DNA of 27,756 nt from CAVZLD01 sp964522605. GTDB taxonomy: Bacteria > Planctomycetota > Planctomycetia > Pirellulales > Pirellulaceae. Below, piece by piece: positions 7,092-14,053 of this stretch; positions within the stretch are counted from its first letter, which is position 1; every line of letters starts with the position of its first letter. The notes beneath the pieces were generated by a model that was not told the origin of the DNA, searched no databases, and saw only the letters and a list, made by a program, of their open reading frames with translations. The translations under genes were made by a program, and so were the position numbers. Location: assembly GCA_964522605.1 (NCBI GenBank), contig CAZFWV010000050.1:1-27756 (forward strand), written 5' to 3'.

Positions 7092-8162
7092 TCAAGATGG
7101 CTGGTCCGCGCCGAAGGAGCCAACCGAGTAGATTATCTTCTGTGAGCTACGAGACACATGGCAATGCCGGGGGGAAGCCAGCAGAAACAGTGCCCAACCG
7201 ATCAGAGTCGAAATGAGCAACACCGTCGCGTCCGGTTCGGGAACGACTTGCATTGGACGAGGGACATCGGCAGGCCACTCCATGGCCAACAGGAGCAGAT
7301 CCGACGTGTCGAAGTGAAAGTCACCGTCCCAGTCGCCCTCCGCCCACAGAGCAAAAGCGTCCTCTCGCATGTACTTTCCTGCCTGGAGCACTAGCACTAA
7401 ATCCTTGGTGTCCAACACGCGATCGAGATTCGCATCACCAAAGTACGTGTAGGCGATCTGTTTTCCTTTGACCCACATGGCCCGATCTGCTTGATCGATC
7501 TGACCATCTGCGTTGAGATCAAACCCCCGCTCTTGAAAGAGTGCTCGTGCGCGAGAGTCGCTTCCTTCGCGCGCCGCGGTGCTCAGCAGATCAATGTCGG
7601 CGGCAGTAATCTGTTGATCCAGGTCCAGATCGGCGAACCAGCGGAGAGTGCCGGGTGTTGGTTCGGGCCGCTCACCCGGTCCCAATCGCTCCCAACTCCA
7701 CGATCCCGGGCTTCCCTCCCCGTTGCGGGGGCCTCGTTCGTAGCAGCCTACATCGAAAATGTAGACGATATCGGCCGAGTTGAATTCTCCATCGCCATTG
7801 AAATCCCCTTCGGCCCAACCAGAGTTGAGCGCAATCCCGTCCTCGTATTCACCGCCCTGTAATATCTGTACGATGTCGGCTGTGGTAAATGAACCGTCCA
7901 GATTTGCGTCACCCGCGTAGGTGCGCACAAGAGAGTCGATCCAGATCGTTCGATCGGCCTCGCTGATTAGACCGTCGTTGTCCAAGTCGAACCAGTTATC
8001 CTGATAGTGTACCACCCGCGCATGCAGATCGATATCCGCGTCAGAAAGGTGGCCGTCCAGAGTAAAATCGCCAAGCAGTGGGTCGGCACTTTGCACGACG
8101 GTCGCGAGCGTCAGGCTGAAAGACAGAGCAACCAAGGAGCGGAGAGGAATGTGGCGTCCCAT
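7092..8162 (-). CDS. Secreted dockerin-repeat protein with PEP-CTERM tail
   Basis: The 356-residue product has a Sec signal (residues 1-25, VQSA then DPLL), eight calcium-binding loops of the dockerin/EF-hand type, and a C-terminal VPEPDATVLL sorting motif at 307-316 followed by a membrane helix. The loops form two copies of one four-loop module, at about 31-140 and 177-297, with matching order: DFTLDGHLSDADIDL, FDLDNDGLISEAD, GDANLDGSFTTADI, GDFNGDGEFNSADI, then ADLDLDQQITAADIDL, FDLNADGQIDQAD, GDANLDRVLDTKDL, GDWDGDFHFDTSDL. PEP-CTERM proteins are handled by exosortase in the envelope; no exosortase gene is in the window. About 25 residues follow the helix without the usual arginine cluster, which is atypical. 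The ATG at 8162 follows AAGGAG. The role is probably structural or adhesive. Confidence 0.88.
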   Translation of the reverse strand: MGRHIPLRSLVALSFSLTLATVVQSADPLLGDFTLDGHLSDADIDLHARVVHYQDNWFDLDNDGLISEADRTIWIDSLVRTYAGDANLDGSFTTADIVQILQGGEYEDGIALNSGWAEGDFNGDGEFNSADIVYIFDVGCYERGPRNGEGSPGSWSWERLGPGERPEPTPGTLRWFADLDLDQQITAADIDLLSTAAREGSDSRARALFQERGFDLNADGQIDQADRAMWVKGKQIAYTYFGDANLDRVLDTKDLVLVLQAGKYMREDAFALWAEGDWDGDFHFDTSDLLLLAMEWPADVPRPMQVVPEPDATVLLISTLIGWALFLLASPRHCHVSRSSQKIIYSVGSFGADQPS

Positions 8163-8509
8163 GATCTCTCTCCTTTTCGCGAATTATCCCGGTCGGAGTT
8201 CTTCAGGCAAGATGCGGCGAACAATCTTCGCTGCTGCCGCTCGACACAAGTACTCACCCAAGTGTCGTGGTGAGCTGCGAAATCGTGGATTTCCGAAAGT
8301 TTGTTTCTGCATCGACGAGAATCAGATTTTTTTGCTGTTTCGTCGCAAATTGCACCGGACACGTGTATGAGTGTTGTGAAATGCGTTGGAAATCCATCGC
8401 GAAATGTGCGATAATTTTTCTTGCGGTGTCATGAAGCCACGTCTTTCCTTTCATCTGTCGCAAGTGTGAGGCGGAACCTGCCGGCGCGACGGGAAACGGA
8501 GCGATTATT
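8163..8509. other. 347-base divergent intergenic region
   Basis: The region separates the divergent dockerin and KamA-like genes. It is AT-richer than its surroundings, contains a T7 run at 8330-8336 and the candidate promoter at 8386-8415, and has no long palindrome of the kinds found in other gaps. No gene was recognised. Confidence 0.6.
8386..8415 (+). promoter_or_regulatory. Candidate promoter of the KamA-like gene
   Basis: TTGGAA at 8386-8391 and GATAAT at 8410-8415 are separated by 18 bases, and the -10 box is preceded by TGTGC. Transcription would start near 8422, leaving a leader of about 88 bases before the TTG start at 8510. Confidence 0.4.
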
Positions 8510-9841
8510 TTGCAGTTTTCGAGCGAATGGTCCGGCATTGCTCGGGCTCCCATCCGACCCTCGTCCTTTCGCGTCTACACCGAGCATAATCTGGATGACA
8601 TCTGGCAGTTGCGTCGCCTTTCCGCGGAGCAGCGCTTTGCGATTCGCGTTGTTGCTCAGGTGCTGCCGCTACGCGTGAATCGATACGTGATCGATCATTT
8701 GATCATCTGGGACGATGCACCGGATGATCCGATGTTTCGGCTCGTGTTTCCACAGCCCGAGATGCTTGAGCCGGAACATTTCTCGCGGATTGCGGGTCTG
8801 CTGCGTTCGGGGGCGGAGCGATCCGAGATTTCGGCGGCGGCGCGCGAGATTCGTCAGCAACTGAATCCTCATCCTGCGGGTCAGACCACGCTGAATGTGC
8901 CGCGAATCGGCAACGAGTATTTGTGGGGCGCCCAGCACAAGTATCGGGAGACGTTGTTGTTCTTCCCTCGGGCCGGGCAGACCTGCCACGCCTACTGCAC
9001 CTTCTGTTTCCGTTGGCCCCAGTTCGTTGAGGACAAAGAACTTCGAATGGCGGCCCGCGAAGTGGCAACGCTGCACGAATACTTGCAGTGTCACGAGGAG
9101 ATCACGGATCTGCTCGTCACCGGCGGCGATCCGATGGTCATGAAGGCGTCGCGTTTAAAAGCCTACTTATGGCCGTTGACGGACGCTCGTTTTGATCACG
9201 TCCAGACGATTCGCATCGGGACGAAAGCCTTATCCTATTGGCCCTACCGTTTCGTCACGGATCCGGATGCCGAAGATCTGTTGCGACTGTTGTCCAAACT
9301 GGTTCAGCGAGGTAAACATGTTGCGATCATGGCTCATTTCGAGCACGGTCGGGAAATGGAGGGTCGCGTTGTCCGCGAAGCGATTCGACGGATTCTTCAC
9401 ACGGGTGCAGTGATTCGCACGCAGGCACCCGTCCTGCGGCACATCAATGATGATGCCCGAATCTGGGCTTCCATGTGGCGCAAGCAGGTGCGGTTGGGAT
9501 TGGTGCCCTACTACATGTTTGTGATGCGTGATACCGGAGCTCGGCAGTACTTCGAGTTGCCGCTGGAAAGAGCTTGGCAGATTTATCGTCGGGCAATTCA
9601 GCGAGTCTCCGGTTTAGGGCGAACCGCCCGCGGACCGTCGATGAGTGCGATGCCCGGTAAAGTTGAGATCCAGGGTGTGTCTGAGTTCGCAGGGGAAAAG
9701 GTCTTCGTACTCCGATTTCTTCAGGCGCGTAACCCGGAATGGGTGCAGCGTCCCTTCTTTGCGGAATACGATCCCTCGGCAACCTGGCTAACCGATCTAA
9801 AGCCCGCCTTTGGCGAGGACCGGTTCTTCTTCGAGAACTAG
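8510..9841 (+). CDS. KamA-family radical SAM protein (lysine 2,3-aminomutase-like)
   Basis: The radical SAM cluster motif CxxxCxxC is present as Cys159, Cys163 and Cys166 in GQTCHAYCTFCFRWPQF. It is followed by LLVTGGDPMV, the family GGDP step that binds SAM. Near the C-terminus ARGPSMSAMPGKVEI supplies a lysine in the position where KamA enzymes bind PLP. At 443 residues it is close to lysine 2,3-aminomutase, but the PLP motif is PGK rather than the classical PGGGGK, so it belongs to a distinct subgroup and the amino acid substrate cannot be assigned. The start is TTG 8510, eight bases after GGAG at 8498-8501; no better ATG keeps the N-terminal region. A secreted nucleoside hydrolase follows after 103 bases, without an obvious functional tie. 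Confidence 0.88.
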   Translation: MQFSSEWSGIARAPIRPSSFRVYTEHNLDDIWQLRRLSAEQRFAIRVVAQVLPLRVNRYVIDHLIIWDDAPDDPMFRLVFPQPEMLEPEHFSRIAGLLRSGAERSEISAAAREIRQQLNPHPAGQTTLNVPRIGNEYLWGAQHKYRETLLFFPRAGQTCHAYCTFCFRWPQFVEDKELRMAAREVATLHEYLQCHEEITDLLVTGGDPMVMKASRLKAYLWPLTDARFDHVQTIRIGTKALSYWPYRFVTDPDAEDLLRLLSKLVQRGKHVAIMAHFEHGREMEGRVVREAIRRILHTGAVIRTQAPVLRHINDDARIWASMWRKQVRLGLVPYYMFVMRDTGARQYFELPLERAWQIYRRAIQRVSGLGRTARGPSMSAMPGKVEIQGVSEFAGEKVFVLRFLQARNPEWVQRPFFAEYDPSATWLTDLKPAFGEDRFFFEN

Positions 9842-9944
9842 ATGAGGCTGAGGATGTGGCAGAGATCACGCGTCTGTGCCGACTTGGCTGACTTTGCTCC
9901 GTTATGTAGATACTGATCAATCGGTGGCGCGAAAGGAGAACAAG

Positions 9945-10964
9945 GTGGTCGTGCTGATTTCACGTATGGTTGCGTTCGCTGTGAGTTTGTTTCTGCTCGT
10001 CGGAGTTGCCTTTGCCCAGCGGTATCCTGAGATTCCGGCAGCGAAGCGGATCGAGAAGCTCCAACCGCCCACGAAGCGACCGGTGCGAATGGTGCTGGAT
10101 ACGGATACTTTCAACGAGATCGATGATCAATTCGCCCTCGTCTATGCCTTGATTTCACCCGAGTTGAACGTGCAAGCCGTTTACGCCGCGCCGTTCCATA
10201 ATCAGCGATCCACCGGGCCAGGCGACGGCATGGAGAAAAGCTATGAGGAAATCCTGCGTGTGCTGGAAAGACTCGATCGCAGTCCGGATCAGTTTGCTTT
10301 CAAGGGAAGCACTCATTACCTGACGGACCTCGCCAATCCCGAAAAGAGTCCAGCCGTCGTCGACCTGATCCGGCGCGCTCAACAAAGTAGCCCGGAAGAT
10401 CCCTTGTATGTGGTGGCCGTCGGCGCGATTACGAATGTCAGCAACGCAATTCTGCTGGAGCCTTCGATCATTGACAAGATCGTCGTGGTCTGGCTCGGCG
10501 GGAACGGTTTGCATTGGCCGCATCAACGGGAGTTCAATTACCGACAGGATTTGAACGCATCCCGCGTTGTGTTTGACTGCGGTGTGCCGTTGGTGCAACT
10601 GCCTTGTACACCCGTGGTGACCCACTTTGCGACGACGGTGCCCGAAATGGAACGCTACGTCGGCGGTCGTGGAGCGATTGGCGACTACCTGTTGAAGATC
10701 TTCAAGGAACACCACGCGGATCACTTTGGCTGGTCGAAGGTCCTTTGGGACATGACTGCTGTCGCCTGGCTCGTTAACGACCGCTGGCTCCCCTCGCATC
10801 TCGTGGCCAGCCCGATCGTGACGGACAACTACACGTTCAGCTTCGACCCGTCGAGGCACATGATTCGAACCGTGTATTTTGTCAACCGGGATCCGATCTT
10901 CCGAGATTTTTTCACGAAATTGGAGCGGCGATCGCAGACAGGCGATGAGCCGGATTCCAATTGA
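9945..10964 (+). CDS. Secreted inosine/uridine-type nucleoside hydrolase-like protein
   Basis: The 339-residue product carries a signal peptide (ISRMVAFAVSLFLLVGVAFA, cleavage likely after residue 24) and the metal-binding family motif DTDTFNEIDDQFA at residues 52-64, equivalent to DTDPGxDD. YVVAVGAITNVSNAI and WLGGNG are further family blocks. Classical enzymes have a histidine before the C-terminal calcium aspartate (HDPLAVA); here the segment reads LWDMTAVAWLV, so that acid catalyst is absent, as in some other subgroups. It should act outside the cytoplasmic membrane, perhaps in nucleoside salvage or on another N-ribosyl compound. A longer frame opens at GTG 9876, but AGGAG at 9934-9938 places translation at GTG 9945 and gives the proper signal peptide. 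Confidence 0.87.
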   Translation: MVVLISRMVAFAVSLFLLVGVAFAQRYPEIPAAKRIEKLQPPTKRPVRMVLDTDTFNEIDDQFALVYALISPELNVQAVYAAPFHNQRSTGPGDGMEKSYEEILRVLERLDRSPDQFAFKGSTHYLTDLANPEKSPAVVDLIRRAQQSSPEDPLYVVAVGAITNVSNAILLEPSIIDKIVVVWLGGNGLHWPHQREFNYRQDLNASRVVFDCGVPLVQLPCTPVVTHFATTVPEMERYVGGRGAIGDYLLKIFKEHHADHFGWSKVLWDMTAVAWLVNDRWLPSHLVASPIVTDNYTFSFDPSRHMIRTVYFVNRDPIFRDFFTKLERRSQTGDEPDSN

Positions 10965-11000
10965 AATCGGGCTCTTGGCAGTGAGCGTAAGCGAAGAAGG

Positions 11001-11020
11001 AACCACGGATCGAACGGATG
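11001..11020 (+). repeat. Remnant of the ACCACGGATT palindrome family
   Basis: AACCACGGATCGAACGGATG matches the left arms of the elements at 16071-16148 (inverted) and 24551-24630 with few differences. A matching right arm was not found, so this is a partial or decayed copy. Confidence 0.6.
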
Positions 11021-11096
11021 TTACGGATTGGCACTGCAGATTTGGGTCGATCTGCGGTGTCCGGCCGCCTCTAATGAACGGCTCAGGAACAACTTC

Positions 11097-11172
11097 CTCG
11101 TTTAACCGCGCGGGCATCGCCCCGCGCGTAGGGAAATTCTTCCGCGGCCCGCTGGGCACGCGGTTAAACGAG
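11097..11172. repeat. Palindromic repeat with TTTAACCGCG arms
   Basis: CTCGTTTAACCGCG at 11097-11110 is exactly complementary to CGCGGTTAAACGAG at 11159-11172. Inside, CGCGGG...CCCGCG at 11108-11125 forms one secondary hairpin, and a second GC-rich segment (GCGGCCCGCTGGGC) lies near the right arm, so the whole can adopt a branched shape. Confidence 0.88.
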
Positions 11173-11185
11173 AGGACCGAATTGT

Positions 11186-11212
11186 CGAAGTTATTTCTGA
11201 GTCATCCCTAAG
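11186..11212 (+). repeat. 27-bp motif shared with 27664-27690
   Basis: This segment, beginning CGAAGTTATTTCTGAGTCAT, recurs on the opposite strand at 27664-27690 with 24 of 27 identical positions. Both copies lie within about 15 bases of a palindromic repeat of another family. Confidence 0.75.
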
Positions 11213-11304
11213 GTTCCGAGGATGTCCGCGCAGATGGCTCGAGAGGAACCGGCGAACGAAGAATCTCTTTCATTTGAGCGGTTCAACGAGGGAAGGAGGC
11301 CGAG

Positions 11305-12375
11305 ATGAGCATCGACGTGATGCGCGCGATGGTCTTACCGCGCGTTGTGTCGCTGAAGGAGGTCGAAACGCCACTTCAGCCGATCGAACTGCCGATCCCC
11401 GCGCCGGCCTCGGGTGAGATTCTTGTGCGGGTTAGCGTGTGCGGCGTCTGTCATACAGAACTGGACGAGATCGAAGGACGCACGGCGCCTTCGGTACTGC
11501 CGATGGTCCTTGGTCATGAGATCGTAGGTCGCGTGGAGAGGCTTGGAGCGGACGTCACGAGGCATCGCGAAGGCGATCGTGTGGGCGTCGGGTGGATTCA
11601 TTCTTCGACCGGAGGGACGAACGAAAACCTGGATGCTTCGTTTCGCGCGACAGGCCGAGATGCTTTCGGGGGCTACGCCGAATACATGACCGTTCCCGAA
11701 GACTACGCCTATCCAATTCCCGAAACGTTCGGCGATGCGGAAGCCGCACCGCTCCTATGTGCCGGCGCGATTGGCTACCGGGCCCTTCGATTGACGAAGC
11801 TGGCGGATGGGCAGAACCTCGGTCTCGTCGGATTCGGCGGATCGGCTCATCTCGTGATTCAAATGGTGCGTCATCGATTCCCGCAAGCAAACGTCTTTGT
11901 CTTTGCCCGAGATCCGGAGGAACGAGATTTTGCCCGCGAGTTGGGTGCGACTTGGGCCGGTGATCTTTCCGAGTCGCCGACCGAGAAGTTGCATGCGGTG
12001 ATTGACACAACTCCGGTTTGGAAACCGATCATTCAGGCACTGCTGAATCTGCGTCCTGGAGGGCGACTCGTCATCAACGCCATTCGAAAAGAAGATCAGG
12101 ACAAGGAGGCACTCTTGGAGCTAAGCTACCACGAGCACCTTTGGATGGAGCGCGAGATCAAGACGGTGGCGAACATCACGCAGCACGATATCCGGGAGTT
12201 CCTGCCCCTGGCGGCGGAGATTCCACTCCGTCCCAATGTGACGCTCTATCGTCTGGAAGAAGCCAACCGCGCGCTACTCGATCTGAAGCGCGGACGGATC
12301 CGGGGAGCCAAGGTGTTGGTCCTGGGAGCGACCGAACGCGATGATCAGGCAAATGAAAGACCTGTTTGGAATTGA
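11305..12375 (+). CDS. Zinc-type alcohol dehydrogenase (MDR) lacking the structural-zinc loop
   Basis: The 356-residue product is a medium-chain dehydrogenase/reductase of the bacterial zinc ADH type. Catalytic zinc ligands are Cys49 (VCGVCHTE), His71 with Glu72 (LGHE) and Cys152 (LLCAGAIGYRAL). The Rossmann motif is GFGGSAH around residues 177-182. The loop that normally carries four cysteines for the structural zinc (after the GVxWL step at residue 97) reads WIHSSTGGTNENLDASFRAT: it is shortened and has no cysteine at all. The reading frame is clean, so this is a true variant. The substrate is unknown, probably an alcohol or aldehyde with NAD(P). Start ATG 11305 has AAGGAGG five bases upstream. 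Its 3' end overlaps the HTTM gene by 35 bases, which suggests coupled translation. Confidence 0.93.
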   Translation: MSIDVMRAMVLPRVVSLKEVETPLQPIELPIPAPASGEILVRVSVCGVCHTELDEIEGRTAPSVLPMVLGHEIVGRVERLGADVTRHREGDRVGVGWIHSSTGGTNENLDASFRATGRDAFGGYAEYMTVPEDYAYPIPETFGDAEAAPLLCAGAIGYRALRLTKLADGQNLGLVGFGGSAHLVIQMVRHRFPQANVFVFARDPEERDFARELGATWAGDLSESPTEKLHAVIDTTPVWKPIIQALLNLRPGGRLVINAIRKEDQDKEALLELSYHEHLWMEREIKTVANITQHDIREFLPLAAEIPLRPNVTLYRLEEANRALLDLKRGRIRGAKVLVLGATERDDQANERPVWN

Positions 12376-13894
12376 CCCGCGCGCATTGGCTGGATTTCGC
12401 ATTGGCCTGGGCGCCGTGTTGCTCGTTGATTTGGTCATTCGTGCAGTCGACCTGACTGCGCACTACACCGATGCAGGACTGCTACCTCGCAAGCTGTGGG
12501 CAGAGTACGCGGCGGGGACCTGGCGCTGGTCGATCCATGCCTGGCACGGGTCGGTCACGTATGAGACTCTCCTGTTTCTGATCGCCGGTGCCGCGGCCGT
12601 CGCGGTACTCTTTGGTTTGTTCACGCGATGGGTGGTTTGTCTGAGCTGGATTCTGCTCGTCTCCCTGCAAAATCGAAATCCATTGGTCGTCAATGGGGGT
12701 GACGTACTGCTGCGCATGCTCCTGTTCTGGTCGATGTTCCTGCCACTCGGCTGTCGCTGGTCGCTCGATCGGTGGATCGGCAATCGACGTCAACCCGGTC
12801 CAAATGGTCAAGGCAATGAGGACCCACACGGTCTGGGCGATGGCGCGCCTCGAACAAAGATGCCTGCGCACAATCGTGATCCGCAGCCCGTGTTTTCTGT
12901 TGCGACCGTTGCGATTCTTTTGCAGTTAGCTGTCGTGTATTGGATGTCAGGCTACTTCAAATATCGCGGGATCTGGAGCGATCCCGAAGGTTTTTGGCAA
13001 CTCCTGGCAGTCGATACCTACGCAAAGCCGCTACTCATTTGGCTGCTCCAGTTCCGTGCACCGTTTCCCTGGATTGGGTATTCCGTTCTTGCCCTGGAGA
13101 TCATCGGTCCGCTGCTCGCTTTTTCTCCCTGGCGCACCGCCACCTGGCGTTTGATCGTCGTTTTCTGCTTTTGGCTAATGCACATCGGGATTGAACTTAC
13201 GCTGACAGTCGGATTGTTCAGTTACGTCAGCATGCTCGCGTGGGTCCTATTCCTGCCCCGTTCATTCTGGGATTCTCTGGGACGGATATTCGGAATTGGA
13301 GAACCCGCGGTTCAGCAGGCCATCGATCCTGCGACTCCTTCACCGCACCGATCTTGGATTGCGTACCTCGCGAATGGACTTGCGCTGGTCGCGCTGATCT
13401 TCGTCATTTCTTGGAATCTGTCGGCGCTGTCCAGAACCTGGGCCAAAGCATTCAGAAACCAGCCTGTCAGGCGGATCGACGATTTGTTAACACTGCGGCA
13501 GAGGTGGAGCATGTTCTCGAATCCTCAGCGGCACAACGGATGGTTTGTCGTCGTGGCGCGTCTTGCGGATGGACAAGTCGTCGATTTTCTGCGTGACGGC
13601 CAACCTGCGGATTGGGAGAGCTTTGGCAAGCCAGTGGCAATCTGCCGTCGTTATTCCAACCACCGTTGGCGTAAGTTCTATCGCAACCTTGCTGCGGGAA
13701 GTGGCATGCGATGTTGCGGCGCATTGTGCCGGTGTCTCGCGGATCAGTGGAACCGATCGCACCCGCCCGAAGCCTCCGTAGAATCCGTGGAAGTGCACTA
13801 CATGGAACCGCTCGGATCCGATGTTGCGGAGCAGGACCGGTTCGTGCAGCGGATCCTGCATGTCGAAGAGTTCGGGGGTCGTCGTGATGACTGA
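12341..13894 (+). CDS. HTTM-domain (vitamin K-dependent gamma-carboxylase-like) membrane protein
   Basis: The 517-residue membrane protein starts FGIDPRALAGFRIGLGAVLLVDL, the typical opening of bacterial HTTM proteins, where a short amphipathic start runs into helix 1. It continues with HYTDAGLLP, FLPLGCRWSLDRW and VYWMSGYFKYRGIWSDPEGFW, which are family steps. The family is the membrane part related to gamma-glutamyl carboxylase; most bacterial members have no known reaction, and this one has a C-terminal soluble part (from about residue 370) that resembles the extension in other planctomycete members. The ATG at 12341 lies inside the end of the dehydrogenase gene; ATG 12353 is an alternative. 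The overlap suggests that the dehydrogenase and this protein are made together. Confidence 0.85.
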   Translation: MIRQMKDLFGIDPRALAGFRIGLGAVLLVDLVIRAVDLTAHYTDAGLLPRKLWAEYAAGTWRWSIHAWHGSVTYETLLFLIAGAAAVAVLFGLFTRWVVCLSWILLVSLQNRNPLVVNGGDVLLRMLLFWSMFLPLGCRWSLDRWIGNRRQPGPNGQGNEDPHGLGDGAPRTKMPAHNRDPQPVFSVATVAILLQLAVVYWMSGYFKYRGIWSDPEGFWQLLAVDTYAKPLLIWLLQFRAPFPWIGYSVLALEIIGPLLAFSPWRTATWRLIVVFCFWLMHIGIELTLTVGLFSYVSMLAWVLFLPRSFWDSLGRIFGIGEPAVQQAIDPATPSPHRSWIAYLANGLALVALIFVISWNLSALSRTWAKAFRNQPVRRIDDLLTLRQRWSMFSNPQRHNGWFVVVARLADGQVVDFLRDGQPADWESFGKPVAICRRYSNHRWRKFYRNLAAGSGMRCCGALCRCLADQWNRSHPPEASVESVEVHYMEPLGSDVAEQDRFVQRILHVEEFGGRRDD

Positions 13895-13972
13895 ACCGTT
13901 GCCGAAGGATCTCCGGCCCCGAACGTAGCGGTTGGGACAAGCTATCGTTTCGCGGGGTAGAGTACGCACCAA

Positions 13973-14024
13973 CGTTTTCACGAGGCGTTTTCGCGAGGCG
14001 TTTTCGCGAGCCGTTTTCGCTCGC
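13973..14024 (+). repeat. Four tandem 13-bp repeats
   Basis: Units CGTTTTCACGAGG, CGTTTTCGCGAGG, CGTTTTCGCGAGC and CGTTTTCGCTCGC follow one another exactly at 13973, 13986, 13999 and 14012. They end 29 bases before the start of the next gene, in its probable leader or promoter, and could bind a regulator or simply be slippage. The 159-base space has no other recognised element. Confidence 0.9.
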
Positions 14025-14053
14025 TTTCCAACCGGGACAATCGTCATCATCCG

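Larger units (their letters stand above)
10965..11304. other. 340-base intergenic region with repeats
   Basis: No gene is visible. It contains a one-armed ACCACGGATT-family remnant (11001-11020), the TTTAACCGCG palindrome (11097-11172) and the 27-bp motif (11186-11212) that recurs inverted at 27664-27690. The strong ribosome site AAGGAGG of the next gene closes it. Confidence 0.8.

Noticed and set aside
7158..7182. Frameshift at the six-G run near the end of the dockerin gene
   Set aside because: Neither alternative frame gives the arginine-rich end expected of a PEP-CTERM tail, so no error is claimed.
10155..11159. 334-codon open frame on the minus strand
   Set aside because: It lies opposite the nucleoside hydrolase and runs through the palindrome at 11097-11172; composition is typical of an antisense chance frame.
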